A DNA stretch of 64,000 bases, from the NCBI GenBank assembly GCA_963693085.1, contig OY856413.1, forward strand, positions 744,120,556 to 744,184,555, given 5' to 3'. Below the pieces are notes generated by a model. It was not told the origin of the DNA. It saw only the letters and a list, made by a program, of their open reading frames with translations, and ran no database searches. How positions within the stretch are numbered: the stretch's first letter is position 1; the number at the start of each line of letters is the position of its first letter. Positions 1 to 11,223 of the stretch are shown piece after piece. This stretch comes from Alisma plantago-aquatica. Taxonomy: Eukaryota; Streptophyta; Magnoliopsida; Alismatales; Alismataceae. The translations under genes and the position numbers were made by a program.

Positions 1-1230
1 AACTTAGCTAGTGGAGCTGACTCTTGGGAGATAGACTTGATAGCTTTGAACATCCATATGCTAAGTGAAGAAGTTGTTTCTTTCATGTACACCCCAACCA
101 GGAGATTAGTATATAATCTTGTAAATTGAGAATAGTTTTGATGGTGACAAAAAAATAGTCATGATATTTTATTCCACAAATATACCTTAATTAAGTAAGG
201 AGTGGATCCCCTTTCGGGTCCCACTCTTTAAAATTTCTAAATTTGAGATTGACATTAGGCAACCAATACTAGGTTTAATTATGCTTCCAATTATGAGTAG
301 GTAATGTTGACTATTTCAAAACACTTTTAGGTTGAGAATGAGGAACTGTGAAGTTCATTCCTAGAGATAGGGTTAATCATGTAGATCAGGTATGTGCAAT
401 CCCTATTTAAATTGAGAATTAACATGAATGTAGTCCATTATTCCTTAATCTCATTTTGACACAACTTTTTATACTCATAAATATGATTATATATTGGTTC
501 TTGAATGCAAAATTGTTTTTGAATATATTGTTTATAGAATCAATTCAACTTGTCATATTATATTTCATTCTTGTTAGGCTAGTAATCTGGAGTAGTGGTA
601 CTTATGTACAACCATAAATATTAGGAATGCCTCCCAAATTATATATATTGGGTATTAAGATTTTTACCACCATTGACCTTGGGGTGTTGGTGTTCTAATA
701 CCCATTATCCTTAGAGGATTGGGGTATTAGTCACCCTTGCTCCATGACTCATGATCCTATGGTGACTTGGTTCCACGACTAATTATCTTAGTTTAACATG
801 CATGTGTAATTTATTATTGTTATGATTTATTGGGAAAGATATTTGAAATGATTATATCATTCTCATTATTTTTTACCTCATTCTTTTAGTTATATACCTT
901 TGAACTGTATCTTCTTGATCTTTCCAACATGATGTACACCCTTACCTTGATAGAATCACCACTTTTTCTTCTTACACAAATTATAATTCCTAGATATATT
1001 TATAGTGAACATACTCAGTGTTTACTGACCCATACCTTCTTTTATTTCTTTCTAGGTGTTATGCAAATCTGCCCAGGTTTAGGTACCTTAGAAGACAATG
1101 TCTCATGAAGATCATTCATAGGATTTTGGTGTTGAGGATAGCTTAGGATGGCTAAGTTTCCTGATGCAACTTGTCTTGTGTACAATTAAATGTAGCAAAT
1201 TTATTTTTATTTTGTAGTTCCACCTTTAAG
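1..1230 (+). repeat. Diverged remnant of a Tekay-like LTR, related to the LARD LTR
   Basis: No gene is visible here. Two words match the reverse complement of the LARD LTR exactly: GTATGTGCAATCCCTATTTA at 390-409 and AGTAGTGGTACTTATGTA at 591-608. They occur in the same order and at similar spacing (about 200 bp here, about 260 bp in the LARD). Further on, around 1010-1060, text of the kind that precedes the end of Del/Tekay LTRs (an ACTCAGTG...TACTGACCC stretch, then a T-rich tract and AGGTG) is present. The piece is therefore probably an old plus-strand LTR of the same superfamily, truncated by the window edge. Its ends cannot be placed. Confidence 0.45.
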
Positions 1231-2949
1231 GTTAGATACAATTGCATATGAAATATATCATAACATTCTAAACAATTTTGTTTCCACTTCTTGTTAATCA
1301 TTTTTCTTTGTATACATATTGTTTGAGAAATAAAAACAAATACATTCATTCCTACATAATTGTAGTATATTTGGCTTTGGAGGGTTGTATTCCTCAATTA
1401 AGTGAGGAGTGTATCTCTCCCAAGAACCATTCTTTACATATTGTGATCAAAGGTAAAACTAGTTGGTATTCTGACTACTTACAGATATTCTCTCTAATTC
1501 CTTAAAGCCAGTTAAGTAACGTGACGTGGTTTTTTTATGTATGTATATGTGAGTCATGGAATACCAATTAGGGTTTCAATCCCTATCTAATTTTGTGATT
1601 TCTACTCCTCAAACCACTACAAGGTTGAGATTTAGTTTATTTTATCCCTAGTTACCCCTACCCTCTCGATGAAGGTAGAGATTTATATACATAAGGTTGA
1701 CTCTTCTAGTGACTAGTTTCTATATACTGCTTATTGAAAGGTTAGATATACTACTATAAAGTGTTAGGTGACTTGAATACACATACATAGAATTAATTCT
1801 AATTCTCGCATGCAACCCTTACCTTTGTTATCTTTCTAGAAATTCTCAACTACGCCCACTTTGAGAACTAAGCATGCATGGAAAAAAAACCTTAAACCAT
1901 GGTGTAACTTTGATTTGTGATGATTACTGTGTTTCTATGTGGTAGCCTAAACTAGCTCTATTAGGTTTTGGTAGACCTTATCTTCAATATAGAGATACCT
2001 TAACATATCTTTGCCCAAATATTTCTATCTAAAGGATGGATATTGTCCCCATTGAGATTTAGATGCTTCATACATAAAGATTAGTTGATGGAAGTTTTAT
2101 ATTTTCAATTGAGATCCTTAATATTTCACCTCTCTCCTCTCCATACTATAATTTGTTTATCTAGTGATTGAGATGATGAGTAGTTTGTCATTGTTAACTT
2201 AAATTCTAAGGGAACAACGGTTGTAAACAAGTTGATGAAGAGAAAACTCTAATCCCTTCCATAATCTTGAATGATCATATGACTCCCCTAAGTCCCAATG
2301 ATGAAGTGGTGTAATTTATGATTAGGGTGAAGTGAGGAATAATTGAATTCATACATACAAGTTACTCTGCAATAGAAAATCATTTCCTTTTCTTGTGTGT
2401 TGTAAGTGAGGATGATTTTGATATGACCTTAAGAATGTTTGAAGGATATGACTCTTTTGGTGGGTAGGAGTAAGAGGTGAAATAATTTGTATAATTTTGG
2501 CATGGTGGAAAATTGTTGACTTGGTTCAAGTGTTGATTATGGCACCATTTTCACACTTACATCACAAAGGTTCTATCATTAAACTTATTCTCATTACTAT
2601 ATTATTTTTAGATTTCATTGATGGTTTCATGAACCAAGTCACCACCATTTGAAGCTTTGAGTAGTAAGAAACCCCTTGATTGAATAGGTCAACCTAGAAA
2701 CCCTAGACCTAGGTGTGGCGTTATGTTGAAAGAGAATTTTTGGATATATATGACTTTGTAGACCTACCCCTAAGTTACATATGTAGTTGGTTAATTGGTT
2801 TATAGGTTAACCTTTTAAGGGTGGAGTCTTTTACCTTAATAGAGTAGTTCGAGTTTTTGAATAGTTAAGCTCAATAATGAATGAGCTAGGTAGCCCTAAA
2901 AAGAATTCTTAAATTAATGTTAGAATAATATATATACTTCCTAATTTGG
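1231..2949. other. Unassigned AT-rich intergenic sequence
   Basis: No open reading frame of note, RNA gene, tandem repeat or clear transposon domain is visible. It may be the decayed internal part of the element whose LTR-like sequence lies to its left, but no motif supports this. Confidence 0.4.
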
Positions 2950-3129
2950 ATTTTTTTCCCACATAAAATCAATTAGGACTTATTACGGAGATGGCCCAGT
3001 AGTTGGTACAATAAGAAAAAGAGACTGAAAGCTAGCTAAATCATCCAAATAGACAAAAAGCAATAGATTGAGGAAACAACTCCAAGCTACTTCTGAATTT
3101 GGTTGCTTCAGGCATTGTTTGGTAGCTGA

Positions 3130-3370
3130 TCAACGAGCATGTTCTTATTTCGCTTCATGTGGATGGTGTCTTATATTGTTGTATCCTTACAGAGATGTCT
3201 AATAGCTTGAAGTAGCTAGAAGTTGGTAATTGACTAGTTCCTCCTTCATGCTATTGATCCATTGAACTGCATTTCTTGAGTCACTGATAATAGTTCCAGC
3301 TTGAATAATATTATGTTTGGCATACTCTAGTCCATCAAGGATGGCTCAAAGTTCCCCTTCCATTGGGTCG
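3130..3370 (-). pseudogene. L1 LINE RNase H domain (degenerate)
   Basis: The minus strand reads AILDGLEYAKHNIIQAG then TIISDSRNAVQWINSM, the plant L1 RNase H pattern with the acidic E of the EGEL motif and the D of SDS still present. A stop replaces the Trp expected in EL-W-AIL (TGG to TGA), so the domain is dead. It is the last domain of the LINE ORF2 and is followed by the 3' UTR. Confidence 0.8.
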
Positions 3371-4278
3371 GAACCTCTCGACAACTTGACCCCCCATGTA
3401 GCCATTGGCCATTGATGATTTGTAGGATTAAGCTTGTAGCCATATTTTTCATGATGTTTTCCACATCAATGTCTACATGTAGGATGGTGGTATTGGGGGA
3501 CAGTGAGATTCTAGTAGTTTTTTAAGGCACCAAAACCCTCAATAAACTAGAATCTCCATGGAAAGATACCTTTACAATACAACTTCAGACTTATAGTAGA
3601 CCTCCAAGACAGGAGAAGGAATGGGTTTGTTTTTTCGTATGAATAGATTTTTGTTTTTCCACAGCCACCAGAAAGTAATAGCAAAGAGAGTTATCCAGTT
3701 CTTGATTTTATTTAAGGACTTCAAGTTGTAACCCAACCAATCAAAAGTTGTGATGAAGTCAAAGAAGAGCGAGGTCTACTAGGGTAGAAGTCATCTCCAC
3801 ATTTAACTCGTTGATGGGTAGTCCCTTATTGTGTAGAGAATTGGTTCCTTATCTCCATGGCCTCTTGAGCAACATGCATCAAAGGCGAGCTTGCTCTTTA
3901 ATCTCAAATCATTTGTGGGCATACAATTATGGCAGACAATCCATAGGTGGGTCTTTATTCTCTACAAAATGGATAAAGCCCAAATAGAATTGTAATGGTT
4001 AATGTTATCAGTGTTCATCGAGCTCATGAGAACTCTATAAGATGAATTCATAGTGAATATACCATTCCTTGTGTGAAACCATACTGTACCATAATCTCCA
4101 TAGGGAGTTCTAGGGGGATGTGAACAATATCTTGGACAGTAGAACTGGTGAACGAATAGTTTAAGACATCGCTATCCCAGGATCCTTCATCAGAGACTAG
4201 GCATGCCACCTTCATGTATTTTATTTTGTCAGGAATGATGAGTTTAGGTTTGACAATGGGAATGTACCTTTCTCCAAC

Positions 4279-5760
4279 TCAGACCTCTGACCAAACATTC
4301 CTCTTCCAACTAGAAATTATGGTTATTCTTAAGTTTCTAGAAAGGAAGTGAAAAAAGTTCTTTGTGCCATGCCATATGTGTGAGCTAGAAGAATTGCTAG
4401 ATCTTTGTCCAACATATTTCACATTCATGAGCTCCACCCAAGGTACTTGGATTTTCTGGGTGAAGTTCAAGACCAGTTTCATTATTAGGCCTTATTGAAA
4501 TCCTTTTCTAACTTTACTCCTAGGCCTCCTCGATGAGGAGGCTTGGTAATATCTTTTCATGTGACTAAGTTCAAGAATTTGGTTGATCATGAACCACTTT
4601 AAATAAAATTCTTAATGAGTTGATCTATGTGGTCTCCCAATAGAATTTGGAAGAAGAATGGTTTGCATAGGATAGTAGGTGTGGGAAAGTAAAATAGATT
4701 TTTCCAGTGTTACACACTCAACCACAGACAAAAGCTTGTGCGGCCAATTGTTGATTTTGTGTTGGATATTCTCAAGAAAATAATGGAAGTGTTCCTTCCC
4801 TTTCCTTTTATGGATGATTTTGATGCCTAAGTGGTGCCCCAAGTTGACCATTTACTATATGTTCAAATGCCTATATATGTGCATGCTTAAAGATCTTAGT
4901 GTGTTGACAAAGAAAAAGATGGGAGGATTTTCATGCAAGAGAAATTGCCCCGAGGCGACACTGAAAAGTCATAGCTAGCCATTGATGGTTCTTTCTTGAA
5001 TGAAGGAATATTCTCCAAATAGTATGATATCATCAGCAAAGATGACATATGAAAACTACAACTTATGCCTTGTGAGCACTACAGGCTTCCAGTTACCCTG
5101 GAGTATCTCATTATTGATCAATTGGCTAAACCTCTCCGGACACAATATGAAGAGATATGGGGATAAAGTATCTCCTTGTTTTACACCACAAGAAGGATTG
5201 TAAGACCTTATGATTTCACAATTTTATATAATAGAAGTATTCCCAGACCTGATAAGATGCATGATAATACCAATGATGCTATGTGGGATAGATGTTCTGA
5301 GAAGCGTGTCTTCAATAAAGGGCCAGTTCATATTACCAAAGACCTTCACCAGTTCTAGTTTAATTGCCATGTAGTGTTTCTTCCACAGCTAGGATTCCAT
5401 TGAATGTATTATTTCTCAAACCATGATAGTGTTACCCTATCTTGTGACCTGGGACAAATCTAGACTGAGAAGGGGAAATCCAGGACTTGAGAAAAGGTTT
5501 CATGCGGGACGCCATGACCTTAAAGAGGAGTTTAGTGCAGACATTGTTCAGCAAGATTGGTCTTAGATGTGGACAAGAGTCTGAGGAGAGGAACTTGGAT
5601 ATAAGAACCAAGGCATAGTTTGCACATCTTGGTTCAATAGGGAGTCCTTAAAATGGTGTAGTGACAAAGTTACAAATCTGGTTCTTAAGGATGTGCCATT
5701 ATTCTAGAAGGAGGCATCGATGCCATCAGGTCCATGACCCTTGAGTAGGGCCATGGATTT
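4279..5760 (-). pseudogene. L1 LINE reverse transcriptase domain (degenerate)
   Basis: Minus-strand reading in several frames gives classic L1 reverse transcriptase blocks. CGVKQGDTLSPYLFILC lies at about 5190-5135. The catalytic block IFADDIILFG lies at about 5043-5014 (FADD codons at 5029-5040). A thumb-like piece of the type INNWPHKLLSVVECVTLEKS lies within 4612-4851. The 4279-4482 stretch is probably the zf-RVT-like region after the RT (HIWHGTKNFFHF). The blocks are in different frames and separated by stops, so no enzyme can be made, although the FADD motif itself survives. Confidence 0.85.
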
Positions 5761-7260
5761 TAGATTCTCCCATATCTTAATATCTATAGGATTACTAGTA
5801 ATTTTTGATATTGTATCACCATTGAGTAAAGGATAATTAGCCATAAAGGAGCTACTAGCTGAGCAACATTCATCGTAAGTGAGTTCCTAGTACACATTAG
5901 AGATAAAGGAAAGAATTAATTGTTTCAGGTGGTCACATTCTTCAACCCAAAACCTGTTCTCATCTTTAAGTTTGACAATCTTGTTCCTCCACCTTCTTTC
6001 CATCACTAGAGAGTGGAAGTACTTGGTATTGTTGTCTCCCATTTTCACCCAGTCACACCTTCCCTCTTTTGCCAACCGATCTCCTCTCTTCTCATAATAG
6101 AGTCAAGTTTGGTTTGTAGGTCCATAGTTTTGCAAGCCAGCTTATTGTCAAATCTAAGAGATAGTTGTAGTTGATTCCATTTTATTTTGTTACTTATTCA
6201 GTCCTTCTCCCTTCTTTCAACCTTCTTCTTGGTGTTCTCCCACTTGGTTCCTCAATTCACAAAAACCGATCTGGCAAGATTAAAGGGAATGATGGTGTCC
6301 CAATTTTGTTGTAAGAAAAGATTGAAACCATCTATAACCTCCCAGATAACGTATGTTCATTTTGTTATAGTTCTTATCTAAGAAATAGACTCCAAGATAA
6401 GGAGTGGGGCATGATCTGAGTGGTTTTGTTCCAACATATGGATCAGATTTGTTGTCACCAATTCTATCCAACTAGTGTTTCCCAATGCTTAGTCTAGTTG
6501 TTCATGAAAAAGTCCCCTTCTAAAGGTAGTGTGAGCCCCATTGGCCCCTAGATTATATAAGTTGCATTCTTCAATTGTAATGAAATCCTTATTGTTGGCA
6601 CTATTTAAGGATGAACTCCCCAATTTTCTTGATCGGTACAAAACCACATTGAAATCACCTACCACAACCTAAAGAGAGGTGATTGTTGCAGTAAGTGTTG
6701 AGAGATGATTTCATAGGAAGTGTCTGCTTCCTCTTGTCTTTCCCACATAAATGAAGGTATGGAGTAACTTGCTATGATTCCTATAGTGTATGAATTTCTT
6801 GTAAGAATGGAGTATCTCAAGAGAGACATTCGCCTTCCACATCACCCAAAACCCCCCAACATACCCCACAGCTTCCACTTTGTGACATTTTGTAAAACCA
6901 AGTCTCTTGATAATGCAAATAGATCTTGAGCCAGTACAACGGGTTTCATACAAACCAACAATTGATACCTGATATTTTTATACTATATTTTTCACAACAT
7001 TTTGGGTATCCTCATCACAGATACCTTATAAGTTCTAGTTAATGGTTTTCATTGATCACAATATTTTATGATGGAAGGACCCACTACCTGTGTTTCTCTC
7101 TCTAGATCTTGAAGATGGGAGGGTTTCCCCATTTTACTAGTAGAGGCTCAACCATGGTCCCAAATCTATACTACCTTCATGTTCCGAAGGTGGATTCTCA
7201 ATGAGGATTTTTATTTGGGCTCCTATATTTGACATAGGTCATGACACCCACATCTTGGTT
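5761..7260 (-). pseudogene. L1 LINE endonuclease and RT N-terminus (degenerate)
   Basis: ORF2 probably began at the ATG near 7260 on the minus strand. The piece at 6711-6953 has the APE-type endonuclease pattern ETRCTGSR...IIKRLGF...VEAVGYVGGFWVMWK, where ET carries the metal-binding Glu. A further endonuclease fragment is at 6280-6471. At 5887-6075 the linker motif WVKMGDNNTKYFHSLVMER is typical of L1 just upstream of the RT. Stops and frameshifts separate the parts. Confidence 0.8.
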
Positions 7261-7320
7261 GTCCATGTTGAAGGACGAGGTGATGAAGGGGTGGGCGTTT
7301 ATTTCACTTCTAGACAATAC

Positions 7321-7325
7321 CATAT
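7321..7325. other. Target-site duplication of the Athila element, left copy
   Basis: CATAT lies directly before the LTR end TGACGGGG. The right copy is CGTAT at 44573-44577. The single difference is C/T at a CpG, as expected from deamination of methylated cytosine. Confidence 0.75.
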
Positions 7326-8806
7326 TGACGGGGCTCCAAATGTCACACCAATAAAAACCTTAAAATAACTCTTAGTTTTAACCAAAAGCAGTGCACTAAT
7401 TCCCCACTCTACAAGAGTGGAAGCCTTATTGCAGTATACTTAAGGATAGAACCCAAAGGACAACCTTTTTAAAAACTTTTATATATTCAAAAGTATTAAG
7501 AGTAATATTTATCATCGGGTATTTGATTGACTAATTGATTAAACTAATTGCTACTAGTAGCAACAATGATTACAAAGGTAAATAACTAATAATATAAAGG
7601 ACCAGGGCATGGGATTTTTCTTTCCAAAACCTACGTAATTATGCTAGAAAGATCTAACTCCTTAATATAAGTTTACTAAATAGAGGATTAGCTATTGCGC
7701 CCTCATGGGATACAGATCTTTGCATGGATTAAACTCCCTCGGAACACACCAAACTTGGCACCCAAGTTCCTTGGTTATTCCGACTGGACTTCCTCACTAT
7801 AACTGTCCCTTCTCGACACATTAGATGATTGTAACCAAATCAACTCACTATCCCTTACTGACACCTCAGGGGGATAATAAGATCGTTCTAGAGTTCTAAT
7901 CATGCTCCCAGCAACTTGCATATCCATGATTATAACATACATGCAAGGCAAGTCATCAATTTGCAAGGCAAGGATATAAGCAGAATGATACTTTATTTAG
8001 CAATAGTATTGTTGAGTTTAGATACAAGATAGGATAAAATATAGGCAATTGGGGCTAGTACCCATGCCCCAGCACAGATGTCTACTTGCTCATGGCTACA
8101 GACAACCATTGAAAGATAGAAAGAACAACAAAGGGGGGTCATGATGTCTGGTGCGGGAAGATCAATCTCTCCACTACGGAAGCTGCCTCCTTGCTCCTCG
8201 CTAGTGTTTGTACTGGGCAATGTGGCTTCTAGTCATCAAATAGAGACCCTTTATAATAGAAAATAAGGGTTCCATTTTATATATGCATTCCTCGCTGTCA
8301 AAACCCTAATGTTGAACACTTCAGGTCAAAGACATCTAATTGCATGGCCCGTACTTGGACCAACAGGTGACTCAAGTGGGTTACTCAATTTGGACCTCAC
8401 GTCCAGTTCTCTAGATGACCAGTGTGGATCAAACCAAAATAGGTTGAATGCTAGGAGCGTGCATTAGAACTGAAAAATTTGGAAGACTCCGAGTAGAAAG
8501 TGGCTCGATTCGGGTGAGTGGTGCAACCCGCTCACTTTAGTAGGTGGTTGGAAGGTGGACAATGGAAAGATTTTGGGGCCTTCCTTCCCTTGAGGTGTAG
8601 CATCATGGGGGCTTGATCGTCAATTTGGCCATTGTCCTATATTTTTTCTGGTTTTGCATAGAAAGTATATGAAGTGCATTAAAGTTTAGAAAAGAGGAGA
8701 GAACTAGATTTAGTGAACATAAAGCTAAAACTAGAAAATAGAAAGACAAAAACCCCTAAAAAGAAAGTAAAATAGTAAGCAATTATGAGTATAAATATAC
8801 TCATCA
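7326..8806 (-). repeat. Athila 3' LTR
   Basis: A 1,481-bp LTR that begins TGATGAGT and ends CCCCGTCA on the minus strand. It pairs with 43094-44572 (1,479 bp). It is bounded by TSD CATAT on the left and by the polypurine tract at 8807 on the right. A minus-strand TATATAAAA lies at 8275-8283. Confidence 0.92.
8275..8283 (-). promoter_or_regulatory. TATA box of the Athila 3' LTR
   Basis: TATATAAAA on the minus strand. The matching place in the 5' LTR (about 44037-44045) reads TCTATAAAA, so the box has partly decayed there. Confidence 0.5.
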
Positions 8807-8823
8807 AACTACCCCAGACTTAA
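8807..8823 (-). other. Athila polypurine tract
   Basis: The minus strand reads TTAAGTCTGGGGTAGTT directly before the LTR start TGATGAGT. This is the usual place of second-strand priming in LTR retrotransposons. Confidence 0.7.
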
Positions 8824-8983
8824 TCCTTTGATCGTCCCAAGCAAAGCAAAGTAAAAAGGAGGTCAAACAATTGATACTAGGATCCAGGCTTTCTTCTCCC
8901 AATTGAGCATACTTTTTGGCCACCTTCCACCAAACACGATCAAGCAACACTAGTCCTTTGGGGTCATGTAGCCACACTTGGAT
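8824..8983 (-). other. Athila internal 3' end
   Basis: This short stretch lies between the polypurine tract and the copia insertion. It reads open on the minus strand (...FAWDDQRIKSGVV) and continues on the far side of the copia element at 37038. Confidence 0.6.
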
Positions 8984-8988
8984 ACCCC
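8984..8988. other. Target-site duplication of the left copia element, left copy
   Basis: ACCCC, repeated exactly at 37033-37037. It shows that 8989-37032 entered the Athila element as one insertion. Confidence 0.85.
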
Positions 8989-9523
8989 TGTTGGGTTTTC
9001 GGGGAGACAGAGAAGGCAGCGAAAACAAAAAAAAATCTTCTCCCTTAACCCAGTATAAAGGAATCGCGTAAATGTCTATACAGTAGGAAGGATGGTTTGT
9101 AGAGACATACCTTGTCCCGAGGCTTGCTCGGCGATGTTACCTCGTGGCTTGTGTGGTCTTTACCTCTGGTCTTGGATGGTGTCTATGCAGCTCCTGGTCT
9201 CACAGGGACTGTCGGGATTGACAGTTGTCCTCCGAGTGGCAGAAATCTCCCACCTCTGTAGTAGTCCACACGGACCACCTGGAACTCCGATTGCCTTGTC
9301 ACACAAGGCACCGGAAGGAGTCATACCATCTTGTCGGTGTACTAGTCACCGACACACTCTCCTGCAACCAATCACTTTTCTACAGTTTTCTTTCCCTTGT
9401 TGTGCCTCCCTTGTCGGGTACCACTTGCTCGGGCTCTCTCAGTTACCACAACCAGAGAGAATGACAACTTTGTAGAGCAACTAGTGTTATGAGTTGTGTT
9501 ATCTGAGAAGCCCCCAATACCCC

Positions 9524-9532
9524 TATATATAT
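9524..9532 (-). promoter_or_regulatory. TATA box of copia A 3' LTR
   Basis: A TATATATAT run in the same place as the 35365-35376 box of the other LTR (here ending TTGG rather than AGG on the plus strand). Confidence 0.6.
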
Positions 9533-9629
9533 TGGAGGGTCATGGGATAGGGTTCTCTACCCCGGGCAATGCAGGATTAAAGCAGGAGTAGAAGGATTCG
9601 AGATTTTCCCATAAAACAACCAACTGTGC

Positions 9630-10050
9630 CAATTGAACCGATCGTTTCAAGCATGAAACGGTCGGTTGGGGACCTGAGCCGATCAGTTCACACCTGAACC
9701 AATCGGTTGGGGCACCTGAGACGATCGGTTCACTTCTGAAATGATCGGTTCACTGCCCTGGTCAGTTCCCGATTGACTTTTCCTCTTTTGTTTTGAATTG
9801 ATCCAAATACCAATCCTTGTTCCAATCAAATTAGACAAGTGAAATGAAGAGAAATATCTTACCAACCTAACTTTCCCAACTCGCTCATTTGGACCAATTG
9901 AGTCAATCAGTTCAACCCCAGAATTAGTCAGTTCATCCTGTCCTGAGCCGATTGGTTCATCACATGAGTCGATCGGTTCATCACATGAGTCGATCGTTTC
10001 ACCAACCTAAGCCGATCGGTTCATCATATGAGCCGATCGGTCGGGAGTGC
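9630..10050. repeat. CCGATCGG palindrome array in copia A 3' LTR
   Basis: Variants of the palindrome AACCGATCGGTT recur about every 20-30 bp, joined by words such as ACCTGAG and CACATGAG. The array begins about 100 bp from the TATA box on its upstream side (minus strand). It matches the array at 35475-35850. Confidence 0.8.
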
Positions 10051-11218
10051 AGAATGTGCAAAATCAATCAATTGCAGTTCCAATCAATCTGATACTCTAA
10101 TCAATAGGTCCAACACCTTGGACACTATGATATTGAGATATTAATTGATTGAGTGTTTAATTGAACTACTAAACTCCTTTAGTAATTAATAAAACCTTTT
10201 TTTGTAGATAAAATCCTCTTCCAGGTTAAATCCTATGCATGTGATCCTATAGGCCCATTTCACGTTGGCAGTGAAAGTCCATAACATTTATGACTTTACA
10301 AGCAAAGAGTGGTGCCTAGTCACACATCAGTGCTACCCAAGTGAAATAGAAAGTTGGAGAACAACTTTCAATCCTACAATCTGTGAATGGTGTTATAGTG
10401 AATGTATAATTCCTTTGTCACTAATATCCCAAATGAACTCAAGGCATGGAACACTCATCCTGTCAACATTCATTCACTTTCTTGATCTCAGAGTATATTG
10501 GAGGAGATATGTATGACATCAATATCATATATTGATTCACACATGTGTGCGCACGCCTATCTCAATCCTACTCATCAAGTGGCCATGGATATCAAACTCC
10601 CTTAGGAGGGAAAAATCCCATATTTATCACTTACCCCTCAAAAGCCCCATGTGTCAAAGCCACCCAATCATCACCTTTATAACAACCCATGTTTCAGGAC
10701 TGTGTTTGATGATGTCAAAGTGTGCCCAATGACATGTGTTGAGTGTAGTGATTTCAGGTCAAAGAATCACACTCACCACCATCACTATGAGAACTGACTG
10801 TGACTACCATGTCATGGTTCCATGTGTCAAACTCACTGTGGGTCTGTCTGGTACACTTGTTCTCTAACAAGTACCTATGTGTTTGGTTTGATATCTCCAT
10901 ATCATGACTAATGAGATTCTTTCATCAACCAACACCACAATCTAGTCTTATGTGTCATTTTTATCTATCTACCTTCCACAATGACATCCAACTAAGGACA
11001 TAATAAGAATGTACGAACTCTTAGCATCTGTATGATCTCATCGTTCAGGTCCTCAACCTGAAAGCATACGTCATTGAGTAATGTCATTTTCTAGACATTC
11101 AATCTGTTCTATCATTATCTCATATGACTGAACCAGAAAGAATTGGAAGCTTGCCTTTGATTTTTATCAAATCAATCTTAATGTATCCCACCAATCATCC
11201 CATGATTGGCTCTCAGGT

Positions 11219-11223
11219 CATAC
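11219..11223. other. Target-site duplication of the LARD array, left copy
   Basis: CATAC, repeated exactly at 30165-30169, directly beside TGTAAGG and TTACA, the two ends of the array. Confidence 0.9.

Larger units (their letters stand above)
2950..7320 (-). mobile_element. L1-type LINE, 3' part (ORF2 and 3' UTR)
   Basis: This is the downstream two thirds of a plant L1 LINE on the minus strand. The order endonuclease, reverse transcriptase, RNase H reads from 7.1 kb down to 3.1 kb, followed by a short 3' UTR ending near a run of seven T (plus strand, about 2951-2957) that may be the remains of the poly(A) tail. The upstream part with ORF1 lies at 44578-46073. The two were separated by the Athila insertion at 7326-44572, whose TSD flanks both pieces. 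Joined, they would be about 5.9 kb, normal for a plant L1. The exact 3' end and the LINE TSD were not found. Confidence 0.85.
8989..11223 (-). repeat. Copia A 3' LTR, main part
   Basis: It aligns throughout with 34831-37032. It lacks only the last few bases (ATACCAACA on the plus strand), which are found at 30170-30178 beyond the inserted LARD. In the first ~390 aligned bases I count about 39 mismatches by hand, mostly transitions. Confidence 0.92.

Noticed and set aside
5000..5358. Two plus-strand frames in the LINE
   Set aside because: They are antisense shadows of the LINE reverse transcriptase (QGD and FADD blocks on the minus strand).
9092..9475. 127-codon plus-strand frame, with relatives at 34934-35348
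   Set aside because: It lies within the copia A LTR on the strand opposite to transcription, and the second LTR breaks the frame into shorter pieces.
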